A stretch of DNA of 42,523 nt from Acidimicrobiia bacterium (GTDB lineage Bacteria; Actinomycetota; Acidimicrobiia; Spongiisociales; JAENVV01). A program made the translations under genes and the position numbers. Position 1 is the stretch's first letter, and every line of letters starts with the position of its first letter. The stretch is taken from NCBI GenBank assembly GCA_016650365.1, contig JAENVV010000136.1, positions 1 through 42,523 of the forward strand, written 5' to 3'. Under the pieces are notes generated by a model. It saw nothing but the letters and a program-made list of their open reading frames with translations. It was not told where the DNA came from and made no database searches. Positions 7,893 to 16,053 of the stretch are shown piece after piece.

Positions 7893-8377
7893 TGGACATT
7901 GAAATTCCGAAAGAATTGGCAGACGCCGAGGGTATTCCCGACGATCTCAACGCCAATATCAGCGGTCCCTACCAGTTCGCTTCGCCGGCGCGGCGCCGCA
8001 ATGCCGCGTTCATTTTTGCGGGCGGCGCGTTGACGGCTTCGCTGGGAGCCATCTCTGGTCTACCGAAAGGGATGTGGATCCTGGCCGGAGGGTTGGCCAT
8101 CCTTGCGGTTCATCACTTCAAGTCGTCCCACCCGTTGTTGGTGTCCGATTCCGAGGCGCTGGCGATTGCCGCCCGCCAGGTTGATGCAGCCGTGGGGCAT
8201 GCTTCGGCAGCCCTCAGGTTCGAAGGTATCTTTGCCAAACCAGTTTGGAACGTGCTCGTCTACGACGCGGCGTCACCACCTACGCAGCGGGCGCTCGTTC
8301 AGATTGATGCTCAGACCGGTGACCTGGCCAGGGAAATCTACGTCGAGGCGCTATCCGAGCCTTCGATTCCGGGGTAG
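7892..8377 (+). CDS. Membrane protein with C-terminal PepSY-like domain
   Basis: A 161-residue protein I do not recognise by name. Residues 1-36 are hydrophilic. Two hydrophobic segments follow (AAFIFAGGALTASLGAISG and GMWILAGGLAILAVHHF), making a membrane hairpin. The last about 75 residues resemble a PepSY domain: a helix (EALAIAARQVDAAVG) and strands ending in the typical pattern RALVQIDAQTGDLAREIYVE. PepSY domains are often inhibitory or sensory modules. The ATG shares one base with the thrS stop, so it is surely cotranscribed with thrS. Its 3' end overlaps the convergent citrate synthase gene by 40 bases. Confidence 0.7.
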   Translation: MDIEIPKELADAEGIPDDLNANISGPYQFASPARRRNAAFIFAGGALTASLGAISGLPKGMWILAGGLAILAVHHFKSSHPLLVSDSEALAIAARQVDAAVGHASAALRFEGIFAKPVWNVLVYDAASPPTQRALVQIDAQTGDLAREIYVEALSEPSIPG

Positions 8378-9636
8378 TCACGTTCCGTTGGACCGGTGTA
8401 GATCTGGCGAGGACGGCCGATGCGGGTCGTGTCATCGCCATGCATTTCCTTCCACTGAGCGATCCAGCCCGGCATCCGCCCGATGGCGAATAGAACCGTG
8501 AACATGTCGGTCGGAAAGCCCATGGCCCGGTAGATGACTCCCGAGTAGAAGTCGACGTTCGGATAGAGCTTCCGGCTTACGAAGTAGTCGTCTTCGCTCA
8601 CGATCGATTCGAGCTCCATGGCCATGTCGAGCAGCGGGTCGTCCAAACCGAGCATGTCGAGCACATCCTGGGCGACCTGTTTGATGATCCGGGCTCGTGG
8701 GTCGAAATTGCGGTACACGCGGTGTCCAAAACCCATCAGACGGAACGGATCATCTTTGTCCTTGGCCCGGTCGACCCAATGACTGACATCACCAGGTTGC
8801 TCGACCATCTCGGAGAGCATTTCAACGACCGATTGGTTGGCGCCGCCGTGGAGCGGCCCCGATAGGGCGTGAATGCCGGCCGCCACGCTTGAGAATAGAT
8901 TGGCTTGACCGGAACCGACGATCCGCACGGTCGAGGCCGAGCAGTTCTGCTCATGGTCGGCGTGGAGGATGAAGAGCGTGTTCAACGCATTCGATATCAC
9001 GGGATCGGGTTCGTACTCCTCAGCAGGAACCGAGAACATCATGTGGAGGAACCGGCTTGAGTAGTCGAGATCGTTGCGCGGGTAGACGTATGGCTGATGA
9101 ACCCGGTACTTGTATGACCATGCCGCCATCGTGATGACTTTCGAGATCAGTCTGGTGGTCGAAATCCGCACCGCCTCTTCATCACTCGGATCGAGTGCAT
9201 CCGGATAATACGATGCCATCGCCGAGACTTCCGACGCCAGGATCTGCATCGGGTGGGCCGCATGCGGGAAGGCCTCAAAGAGGTGCTTCATATCTTCTCG
9301 CACCAGAGAGTGCGAGGTTACCTCCTCGGTGAACGTCTCCAATTCACTCCGAGTCGGAAGCTCACCGTTGGACAGGAGCCAGGCGACTTCGAGGAAATTG
9401 GCGTTGGTGGCCAGTTGCTCGATCGGGTATCCGCGATAGCGCAGGATCCCTTCTTCACCATTGATGAACGTGATTGCCGACTTGGTCTCGGCGGTGTTCC
9501 CGAAGCCCCGATCGAACGTCGTGACGCCGGTTTCCTTACGTAAACTGCTGATGTCGATGGCGATTTCGCCCTCGGAGCCGACTATCACCGGAAGGCTCAG
9601 TGTTTTGTCTCCGATGGTGAGTGATGCGTCGTTCAT
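8338..9636 (-). CDS. gltA: Citrate synthase
   Basis: The 432-residue enzyme condenses acetyl-CoA and oxaloacetate to citrate, the entry step of the TCA cycle. Catalytic landmarks are present: HADHEQNCSASTVR, GPLHGGANQSV with the substrate His, GFGHRVYRNFDPRA, and the catalytic Asp in LYPNVDFYSG. The N-terminal beta-rich domain (LTIGDKTLSLPVIVGSEG) marks the hexameric bacterial type II form. The family C-terminus RPRQIYTGPTERDY is followed by an extra tail of about ten residues (PGIEGSDSAS). The start is the ATG at 9636 with GGAAGGA upstream; the frame continues open far upstream but overlaps pgsA on the other strand. It interrupts the usual thrS-pgsA order on the opposite strand. Confidence 0.96.
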   Translation of the reverse strand: MNDASLTIGDKTLSLPVIVGSEGEIAIDISSLRKETGVTTFDRGFGNTAETKSAITFINGEEGILRYRGYPIEQLATNANFLEVAWLLSNGELPTRSELETFTEEVTSHSLVREDMKHLFEAFPHAAHPMQILASEVSAMASYYPDALDPSDEEAVRISTTRLISKVITMAAWSYKYRVHQPYVYPRNDLDYSSRFLHMMFSVPAEEYEPDPVISNALNTLFILHADHEQNCSASTVRIVGSGQANLFSSVAAGIHALSGPLHGGANQSVVEMLSEMVEQPGDVSHWVDRAKDKDDPFRLMGFGHRVYRNFDPRARIIKQVAQDVLDMLGLDDPLLDMAMELESIVSEDDYFVSRKLYPNVDFYSGVIYRAMGFPTDMFTVLFAIGRMPGWIAQWKEMHGDDTTRIGRPRQIYTGPTERDYPGIEGSDSAST

Positions 9637-9670
9637 GTCATCCTTCCCGAATGGTGGTCGTCGGATGTGT

Positions 9671-9699
9671 AGCCTACTCGGACAGTAAGTCCTCAAAAC
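9671..9699 (-). promoter_or_regulatory. Possible citrate synthase promoter
   Basis: On the minus strand a TAGGCT hexamer (9676-9671) lies 35 bases upstream of the ATG, with a T-rich TTTTGA 16 bases further upstream. The -10 is good and the -35 weak. It lies in the 102-base divergent gap shared with pgsA. Confidence 0.3.
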
Positions 9700-9738
9700 G
9701 AGGGTCAACACACAGAATTTGTCCAGGAGTCGAACCAC

Positions 9739-10323
9739 ATGATTGAGCTGCGAGTCCGCAAGCGAGTTGATCGGCTGGTCAATCCGGTCGGGCGCGCCCT
9801 CGCTCAGATCGGCGTTACTCCGACATGGCTGACGCTGATCGGGCTGGCCGTCACGCTCAGCGGCGCGGTTCTGGTCGCTCGTGAGCACTTCATCGCCGGG
9901 GCTCTCGTGGCCGCCCTGGGCTCGGCGCTTGACGGACTCGATGGATCGGTGGCGAGAGCCAGAGGATCGGCGTCGCGGTCGGGAGCGCTGTTGGATTCGG
10001 TGGCAGACCGAATCGGCGAGACCGGTATGTGGGCAGGCTTGGCATTTGCCCTGTCCGACTCTGCTCGTCTCAGCCTGCTCTGCGTTCTCAGTCTCGGGGC
10101 TTCTCTGCTCGTGTCCTACGTTCGCGGGAAGGCAGAAAGCCTCGGTGCTGACGGGCGCGGCGGGATCATGGGGCGGGCGGAGCGAGTCATTCTCATGACC
10201 TTCGGGCTGCTCTTCATCGACTATGTCGAGGTCATGCTTTGGGCGATGGCCGTCCTGACATGGCTTACCGTGTTGCAGCGTTTCTACATAAGCTGGCGGC
10301 AGCTCGAACACGGATCTCCATGA
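9739..10323 (+). CDS. pgsA: CDP-alcohol phosphatidyltransferase (phosphatidylinositol phosphate synthase-like)
   Basis: A 194-residue integral membrane enzyme with the complete CDP-alcohol phosphotransferase signature: Asp65 and Asp68 in DGLDGSVAR, then Gly82, Asp86 and Asp90 in the GALLDSVAD stretch. About five to six hydrophobic segments fit the family. In mycobacteria the gene in this same place (pgsA1, between thrS and pimA) makes phosphatidylinositol phosphate from CDP-diacylglycerol and inositol phosphate. By context that is the likely reaction here. AGGAG lies nine bases before the ATG. Its stop overlaps the next start as ATGA, giving tight coupling with the acyltransferase and pimA. 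Confidence 0.9.
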   Translation: MIELRVRKRVDRLVNPVGRALAQIGVTPTWLTLIGLAVTLSGAVLVAREHFIAGALVAALGSALDGLDGSVARARGSASRSGALLDSVADRIGETGMWAGLAFALSDSARLSLLCVLSLGASLLVSYVRGKAESLGADGRGGIMGRAERVILMTFGLLFIDYVEVMLWAMAVLTWLTVLQRFYISWRQLEHGSP

Positions 10324-11198
10324 ACTATTTGGGGTTCCGGGTGGCCTCGGCTCTGCTGGGGGTTCTTCCCGAATGGGCCATGCGTCGACTCGGGGAGACC
10401 GTGGGTTATGTTGCCTGGCTCTGGGCAGGTAAGCGTAAGCACAACGCCACCCGGGCGATGGCCCGGGTACTCGGGGAGAACCCGGATGCGCCGAGCCTCC
10501 AGACAATCCGGACGGCCCGGGCCTTGTTTACGTCATATGGTCGGTATTGGGCCGAGACGTTCTGGATTCGACCTCGCCGCGTCAAGGCGATTCACCGCCA
10601 TATCGAGGTGCAGGGGATCGAGCACTTTCGGGCAGCCCTGGCGGCCGGGAAAGGCGTCATCTTTGCGCTTCCCCATGTTGGTAACTGGGAAGTGGCCGGC
10701 ACCGTTGCGGCCGCCGAGGGGGCCGAATTGTTGGCCGTGGCCGAAAAGCTCAAAGATGATCGAATTGTCAACTGGTTTGCCGGACTCCGCAAGGCGTTGG
10801 GAATCGACGTCGTCCTGGCGACCGGGCGTGAAAAGGTGTTTGAGGTCTGTGCCGAGGGTTTGAGGCGCAATGCGGCTGTGGCCTTGTTGGCCGACAGGAA
10901 CCTCTCGGGGAGGGGAGTGATCGTTTCCTTTTTCGGTGAAGACACCCGACTACCGGTCGGACCTGCCCGGCTCGCCTTGGAGACCGGCGCGCCGATCGTG
11001 CCGGTGGGATCGTTCTTCCAGGACGGCCGCGGACACCGGGTGACGATGTTGGATCCCGTGGATGTCGGGCCTGATGACGACGTTGCCTCCATCACGGCCA
11101 AGGTGGCGTCTGCCCTTGAGGTGGTCGTTCGTCTGGACCCTGCACAATGGCACATGATGCAACCGAATTGGCCGTCCGATCGACTCGTTTCCCGGTAG
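10320..11198 (+). CDS. Phosphatidylinositol mannoside acyltransferase (LpxL/HtrB-like)
   Basis: This 292-residue protein belongs to the LpxL/HtrB lysophospholipid acyltransferase family. The active-site HX4E motif is His119-Glu124 in LPHVGNWEVAG, and later blocks LLADRNLSGRGV and GPARLALETGAPIVPVG are typical. In mycobacteria the protein encoded between pgsA1 and pimA is the PIM acyltransferase PatA, which acylates the mannose of PIMs at the inner face of the membrane. The order here is the same, so I infer that role. The ATG overlaps the pgsA stop (ATGA). A longer open frame from 10239 would overlap pgsA by 85 bases and is rejected. Confidence 0.9.
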   Translation: MNYLGFRVASALLGVLPEWAMRRLGETVGYVAWLWAGKRKHNATRAMARVLGENPDAPSLQTIRTARALFTSYGRYWAETFWIRPRRVKAIHRHIEVQGIEHFRAALAAGKGVIFALPHVGNWEVAGTVAAAEGAELLAVAEKLKDDRIVNWFAGLRKALGIDVVLATGREKVFEVCAEGLRRNAAVALLADRNLSGRGVIVSFFGEDTRLPVGPARLALETGAPIVPVGSFFQDGRGHRVTMLDPVDVGPDDDVASITAKVASALEVVVRLDPAQWHMMQPNWPSDRLVSR

Positions 11199-11211
11199 TG
11201 GCGGTCGCCAG

Positions 11212-12225
11212 ATGACCCGTTTGGCGATCGTGTCACCATATGCCCTTGACCTTCCCGGCGGTGTGCAGGATCAAGTGCTCGGATTGGCTGAGCATCTGCA
11301 AGATCGCGGGGTGGATGTTTCGGTAATTGGCCCTCGGGCTGACGGTACGGGAATCGGCGGGGTCAGTCGGCTGCGGGCGAACGGTTCGGTGGCGCCGATT
11401 TCGCTTGATCCAGGAACCTGGAAGGCCGTGCGATCAGCCTTGCGAGGATTCGATGTCATTCATGTGCACGAACCCCTGATGCCGCTCGTTTCGTGGGCGG
11501 CCATGTCCGTACCGGCGGCGCGCAAAATCGTCACGTTTCATGCCGATCCATCAGCCTGGATCCGGATGCTGTACCGGGTAACCCGTCCGAGGTGGATGGT
11601 TGGCCGGAACACCAGCATTGTGGCCGTGTCAGCGACTGCCGCCAGCGCCCTGGACTGGTTACCACAGGTTCGCGTCATCCCCAATGGCGTACGGGCGATA
11701 CGCTCGTCGGAGCCGAGGGATTTCAAGCAGGTCACTTTCTTGGGGCGTGACGAACCCCGCAAGGGACTGGCGGTTCTGCTGGCCGCCTGGCCGGCGGTTC
11801 GAGCCAGACATCCTGATGCACGACTGGTGGTCATGGGCACTGAGGGCCGCGACGGTGACGGAGTCACCTTTCTTGGTCGGGTCGACCAGCCAACCAAGGA
11901 CGTCCAACTGGCGGCCACCGGGGTCTTCTGCGCTCCGAACCTGGGAGGCGAGAGTTTTGGCATCACGGTCGTCGAGGCAATGAGCGCCGGATGTGCGGTC
12001 GTGGCCTCGGACCTCCCGGCCTTCCGAGACGTTCTTGGGGAGTGCGGCACCTGGTTTAGTCCGGGCGACTCGGTGGCGCTCGCCAGCCGAATAGTTCAAC
12101 TGCTTGGTGATCCTGAAGAGGTGCGGACGAGGGGAGACCAGGCCCGGATTCGGTCGCTTGACTACTCCTGGGATCGGGTGACTGATTCCTATCTGGAGCT
12201 GTACGGGATCGACTCGGCAAAGTAA
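11212..12225 (+). CDS. pimA: GT4 glycosyltransferase, phosphatidylinositol alpha-mannosyltransferase
   Basis: The 337-residue GT4-family enzyme closely follows the PimA pattern. It starts with SPYALDLPGGVQDQVLGLAEHL, the lipid-acceptor and GDP-binding N-lobe of PimA, then has VIHVHEPLMP and TFHAD. The C-lobe has FLGRDEPRKGLAVLLAAWP and the EX7E motif region GGESFGITVVEAMSAGCAVVASDLP that holds the sugar nucleotide. PimA adds the first mannose from GDP-mannose to phosphatidylinositol. The position after pgsA and the acyltransferase supports the call; the gap to the acyltransferase gene is only 13 bases. Confidence 0.9.
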   Translation: MTRLAIVSPYALDLPGGVQDQVLGLAEHLQDRGVDVSVIGPRADGTGIGGVSRLRANGSVAPISLDPGTWKAVRSALRGFDVIHVHEPLMPLVSWAAMSVPAARKIVTFHADPSAWIRMLYRVTRPRWMVGRNTSIVAVSATAASALDWLPQVRVIPNGVRAIRSSEPRDFKQVTFLGRDEPRKGLAVLLAAWPAVRARHPDARLVVMGTEGRDGDGVTFLGRVDQPTKDVQLAATGVFCAPNLGGESFGITVVEAMSAGCAVVASDLPAFRDVLGECGTWFSPGDSVALASRIVQLLGDPEEVRTRGDQARIRSLDYSWDRVTDSYLELYGIDSAK

Positions 12226-12277
12226 CCAGAGGCGGCTAACTTGGCAGCATTCGTAGGCTCACTCACAAGGATGTTCG

Positions 12278-13306
12278 ATGCGCCACACTATGATCGTCTT
12301 CTTCGCTGCCGGATTGGCGCTCGGTGCTTGCTCTTCGGGGAACTCGTCCGAAGAATCGACAACCAGCCAGGCAATCGTCGTCGAGTCGACGTTCGCAACC
12401 TCTACGACCGCAGCCGAGATTCCGGTGGATCAGGAAGTGTGGCCGCTCACGGGACTGCCGACTGGTGGCGAGGACGCCACGACGGCTCCGGTGTTGATCG
12501 TTAAGATCGACAACACGCCATCTTCACGTCCCCAGGCCGGCCTGGCCGCCGCCGACCTCGTCTTCGATGTGCTTGTCGAAGGTGGTATTTCCCGGTTCCT
12601 GGCCGTTTTTCAGTCGTCCATGCCGGAGGAAGTCGGCCCGGTGCGCAGCGCCCGCGAGGTCGATCCAAAGTTGATCGAACCGTTCGGAGCGTTGTACGCG
12701 TACTCGGGTGGCCAGGATTTTGTTGTCAGTCGCCTGAGGTCGGTCGCAACTGACGTAGGGTTTCCACGGTTGGGTGAGGCTGCCTACTACCGCTCGACGC
12801 AACGACCGGCCCCGTATGATGTGATTTTGCGCACGGCCGATGTCGTCGACACTGAGCACAGTGGGCTGTCGAGTGGCCTGCTCTTTGGTGACCTTCCCGG
12901 CAACGTCGGTCAACCTGCCACTGACATTTCGCTGAGCCTCTCCAGCATGAGCGAAGTCGGCTATCTGTTCACGAACGGCTCGTATGCCCGGTCCGTCGGC
13001 GGAGAGCCGCATCGCGATGAGGCGGAAGGTCCGATTTCGGTAACCAATGTGGTAGTCGTATTCGTGGATGTGGTGGCCACGGGCCGCACCGACTCGGCCG
13101 GAACGGCGGTACCCGACTACGACGTGGTGGGATCCGGATCGGCCATCGTGTTCAGGGACGGGAGGGTCATCGAGGGAACGTGGCAGCGCTCGACCTCAGC
13201 AGATTTGTTTGCTCTTCTTGACGGGGATGGCGAGCAGATCCCACTGGCACCGGGTACCACGTGGGTTGAGGTCGTACCGAATGGCCGTCCCACGACCTGG
13301 AAGTAG
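12278..13306 (+). CDS. DUF3048 (YerB-like) lipoprotein
   Basis: A 342-residue protein with a lipoprotein signal; the lipobox LGAC puts the lipidated Cys at residue 18, followed by a Ser/Thr-rich spacer. The body matches the DUF3048/YerB family: VLIVKIDNTPSSRPQAGLAA, LVEGGISRFLAVFQSSMPEEVGPVRSARE, and a C-terminal domain with VFRDGRVIEGTWQRS. These are anchored extracellular proteins of unresolved role. AAGGATG lies just upstream of the ATG, and a TAGGCT hexamer at 12254-12259 could be its -10. It sits between pimA and pdxS, with no functional link to either that I can see. Confidence 0.87.
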   Translation: MRHTMIVFFAAGLALGACSSGNSSEESTTSQAIVVESTFATSTTAAEIPVDQEVWPLTGLPTGGEDATTAPVLIVKIDNTPSSRPQAGLAAADLVFDVLVEGGISRFLAVFQSSMPEEVGPVRSAREVDPKLIEPFGALYAYSGGQDFVVSRLRSVATDVGFPRLGEAAYYRSTQRPAPYDVILRTADVVDTEHSGLSSGLLFGDLPGNVGQPATDISLSLSSMSEVGYLFTNGSYARSVGGEPHRDEAEGPISVTNVVVVFVDVVATGRTDSAGTAVPDYDVVGSGSAIVFRDGRVIEGTWQRSTSADLFALLDGDGEQIPLAPGTTWVEVVPNGRPTTWK

Positions 13307-13330
13307 ACTGACAAGAAACGAGGAGATCCC

Positions 13331-14212
13331 ATGGAACAGGCGACGGATCGCGTGAAGCGCGGGTTAGCCGAAATGCTCAAAGGCGGCGTCATCATGGACG
13401 TGGTCAACGCCGAGCAAGCCAAAGTTGCAGAGGACGCCGGAGCGGTGGCCGTTATGGCGCTTGAGCGCGTCCCGGCCGATATTCGCAAGGACGGTGGCGT
13501 TGCCCGGATGTCCGACCCCGAGATGATCGACGCAATCATCGAAGCGGTCAGTATCCCGGTGATGGCCAAAGCCCGAATTGGCCATTTTGTCGAAGCGCAG
13601 GTACTCCAGGCGATCGGGGTCGACTACGTCGACGAGTCTGAGGTGCTGACGCCCGCCGATGAGGAAAATCATATCGACAAGTGGCAATTCACGACGCCCT
13701 TCGTGTGCGGGGCCCGCAATCTGGGTGAAGCCCTTCGTAGAATCGGCGAAGGTGCGGCGATGATCCGAACCAAGGGTGAGGCCGGGACGGGCAACGTCGT
13801 TGAGGCGGTCCGCCACATGCGTCAGATCACCGCCGACATTCGGGCTCTTTCCACGATGGGTTCGGAAGAACTCATGCGAGCAGCCCGCGATCTTCAGGCC
13901 CCCTTCGATCTCGTCCAGGAAGTGGCCAAGAGCGGCAAGCTGCCGGTCGTCAATTTCGCGGCAGGGGGTCTGGCGACCCCGGCCGATGCTGCGATGATGA
14001 TGCAACTTGGTTGTGATGGTGTGTTCGTCGGTTCGGGTATCTTCAAGAGCGGAGACCCTTCGGCCCGTGCCAAAGCGATCGTCGAGGCCACCACGTACTA
14101 TCAAGATCCTTTGATCATCGCCAAGGTTTCGCGGAACCTGGGCGAACCGATGGTTGGCATCGAAATCGATACCCTCCAGGACTCTGAACGGTTCGACAAA
14201 CGAGGCTGGTAG
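13331..14212 (+). CDS. pdxS: Pyridoxal 5'-phosphate synthase subunit PdxS
   Basis: The 293-residue TIM-barrel synthase makes pyridoxal 5'-phosphate from ribose 5-phosphate, glyceraldehyde 3-phosphate and ammonia supplied by PdxT. Highly conserved blocks are present: [51 protein letters not shown] with the Schiff-base Lys80, [10 protein letters not shown] with the second lysine near 148, and the phosphate-binding [26 protein letters not shown] lies five bases upstream of the ATG. It abuts pdxT directly (stop at 14210-14212, next ATG at 14213). Confidence 0.98.
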   Translation: MEQATDRVKRGLAEMLKGGVIMDVVNAEQAKVAEDAGAVAVMALERVPADIRKDGGVARMSDPEMIDAIIEAVSIPVMAKARIGHFVEAQVLQAIGVDYVDESEVLTPADEENHIDKWQFTTPFVCGARNLGEALRRIGEGAAMIRTKGEAGTGNVVEAVRHMRQITADIRALSTMGSEELMRAARDLQAPFDLVQEVAKSGKLPVVNFAAGGLATPADAAMMMQLGCDGVFVGSGIFKSGDPSARAKAIVEATTYYQDPLIIAKVSRNLGEPMVGIEIDTLQDSERFDKRGW

Positions 14213-14779
14213 ATGATTGGCATTCTTGCCCTTCAGGGAGATGTGCGCGAGCACGAACTGATGCTCGAGGGCCTGGGCGTTTCGACCAGACAGGTTCGCA
14301 AGGTCGATGATTTGGACGCTCTCGATGGGCTGGTGATTCCTGGAGGGGAGTCAACGACGATCGGGCGACTCGCCACGCTGTACGGCCTGATGGAACCACT
14401 GCGCGAGGCGATCGCGGGCGGATTACCAACCTACGGAACCTGTGCCGGACTCATCCTGCTCGCCGACCGCTTGGCCGAAGGAACCCAACCGCTGTTGGGA
14501 GTGCTCGATGTTGTTGTGCGTCGAAACGCGTTCGGCAATCAGAATGATTCGTTCGAAGCCGATTTACCGATTCGCGGTATGATCGACCCATTCCACGCAG
14601 TCTTCATTCGCGCGCCTTGGATAGATTCGGTCGGAGAATCCGTTGAAGTGTTGGCTTCGTGGGAGGGCCACCCGATCATGGTCCGGCAGGGCCATATCCT
14701 GGCGAGCGCCTTTCATCCCGAGCTCACCAAAGATCAGCGGGTCCATCATTTGTTTGTCACCATGACCAAGGAGATTTGA
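14213..14779 (+). CDS. pdxT: Pyridoxal 5'-phosphate synthase glutaminase subunit PdxT
   Basis: The 188-residue class I-type glutaminase releases ammonia from glutamine and channels it to PdxS. It has the family landmarks LALQGDVREH, IPGGEST at 43-49, the nucleophile Cys77 in YGTCAGLILL, and the His168/Glu170 pair in AFHPELT. It begins immediately after the pdxS stop, so the two subunits should be made in step. A near-consensus AAGGAG close to its own 3' end serves the following yebC gene. Confidence 0.97.
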   Translation: MIGILALQGDVREHELMLEGLGVSTRQVRKVDDLDALDGLVIPGGESTTIGRLATLYGLMEPLREAIAGGLPTYGTCAGLILLADRLAEGTQPLLGVLDVVVRRNAFGNQNDSFEADLPIRGMIDPFHAVFIRAPWIDSVGESVEVLASWEGHPIMVRQGHILASAFHPELTKDQRVHHLFVTMTKEI

Positions 14780-14780
14780 G

Positions 14781-15521
14781 ATGTCGGGCCATTCCAAATG
14801 GGCGAATATCAAACACCGTAAGGGCCGCCAGGATGCCGCCAGAGGCAAGCTGTTTGCCAAGTTGGTCAAAGCCATAGAAGCGGCCGCCCGTGATGGGGGC
14901 GGCGACATCTCCGCCAATGCCACCTTGGCGACGGCAGTTGAGAAGGCGAAGGCGCAGTCGTTGCCGAGTGACAATATCGATCGGGCCATCAAGCGCGGCA
15001 TCGGCGATGTGGATGGTGCCAACTATGAAGAGTTCTTCTACGAGGGCTACGGACCCGGTGGGGTTGCACTCCTTGTCCAAATTCTGACGGACAATCGAAA
15101 TCGAGCTTCGTCTGACGTTCGGGCGACATTCAGTCGCAATGGTGGGAATCTGGGTGAGCCCGGATCCGTCGCCTACCTGTTCGAGCAGAAGGGTTACTTC
15201 CTTGTCGCCGGGGACGAAGACGAGGTGATGATGGCCGCCCTGGATGCCGGCGCAGAGGACGTCCGACCTTCTGGTGACCATTTTGAGGTGATAACGGCGC
15301 CGAGTGACTACCGGGCGGTTCGAGCAGGGCTCGAAGCGGCCGGGGTGCCCATCGAATCTGGTGAGGTCACCCAACTCCCGATGACATCGGTGCCGGTCGA
15401 TGAGGCCACCGCCCCGAAGGTATTACGGTTGCTCGATGCGCTCGACGATGTTGACGACGTGCAAACCGTCTACTGCAATTTTGATATTTCAGACGAGGTC
15501 ATGGCTACGCTCGACGTCTGA
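14781..15521 (+). CDS. yebC: YebC/PmpR family (TACO1-like) protein
   Basis: The 246-residue protein starts with the invariant MSGHSKWANIKHRKGRQD and shows the three-domain YebC layout, with DNRNRASSDVRATFSRNGGNLGEPGSV typical of the middle domain. Family members have been described as transcription regulators and, more recently, as ribosome-associated factors that relieve stalling at polyproline. The location just before ruvC is widely conserved. AAGGAG lies about eight bases from the ATG and the pdxT stop is two bases upstream, so it is part of the same transcript. Confidence 0.96.
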   Translation: MSGHSKWANIKHRKGRQDAARGKLFAKLVKAIEAAARDGGGDISANATLATAVEKAKAQSLPSDNIDRAIKRGIGDVDGANYEEFFYEGYGPGGVALLVQILTDNRNRASSDVRATFSRNGGNLGEPGSVAYLFEQKGYFLVAGDEDEVMMAALDAGAEDVRPSGDHFEVITAPSDYRAVRAGLEAAGVPIESGEVTQLPMTSVPVDEATAPKVLRLLDALDDVDDVQTVYCNFDISDEVMATLDV

Positions 15522-15567
15522 TTGATCCCCCGAAAACCGGGCAACCCACGCTACAGTACCCAAACAT

Positions 15568-16053
15568 ATGTTCGTACTAGGAGTTGATCCGGGACTGACC
15601 CGCACCGGGTACGCCGTGCTATCAGATCGAAACCTGCGACCGGCCTTGCGGACCGTCGGGGTGATTCGCACGGCGAGAGGTGACACGCTTGCCGAGCGGC
15701 TCGCCGAACTGTATACGGATCTGTCGGCGGTTGTTGCCGAGCATGAACCGGAAGTCATGGCGATCGAATCCGTATTCGTGAATCAGAACCTTCAGACGGC
15801 CATGTCGGTGGCAAGGGCCAGCGGGGTCATCATCCTCGTGGCTGCCGAACGCCGGTTACCGGTTTTTGAATACACACCGTCGGCGGTGAAATCGGCCGTG
15901 TGCGGTTATGGTTCGGCCACCAAGGACCAGGTCCAAGAGATGATTATGCGCCGACTCGACCTCCCGTCTGCACCCCAACCGGCCGATGCAGCCGACGCGG
16001 TTGCGGTCGCCCTCTGCCACATGCAATCAGCTCGCCTGCGAGTGGCGCAATGA
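15568..16053 (+). CDS. ruvC: Holliday junction endonuclease RuvC
   Basis: A 161-residue RNase H-fold resolvase that cuts Holliday junctions in the RuvABC complex. The acidic active site is visible: Asp7 in GVDPGL, Glu67 in AIESVF, and Asp140/Asp143 in PADAADAVAVALCH. The start ATG has no Shine-Dalgarno. A TACAGT hexamer ends ten bases before it, so the transcript from that site would have almost no leader. Its stop overlaps the ruvA ATG (ATGA). Confidence 0.97.
   Translation: MFVLGVDPGLTRTGYAVLSDRNLRPALRTVGVIRTARGDTLAERLAELYTDLSAVVAEHEPEVMAIESVFVNQNLQTAMSVARASGVIILVAAERRLPVFEYTPSAVKSAVCGYGSATKDQVQEMIMRRLDLPSAPQPADAADAVAVALCHMQSARLRVAQ

Noticed and set aside
9637-10506. Upstream in-frame extension of citrate synthase on the minus strand (total 722 codons)
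   Set aside because: It is antisense to pgsA and the acyltransferase, rich in Arg, Pro and Gln as expected for a shadow frame, and the real start has a good ribosome site at 9636.
15525-15550. Hairpin CCCG-AAAA-CCGGG after yebC as a terminator
   Set aside because: Only three to four pairs form and no T-run follows.
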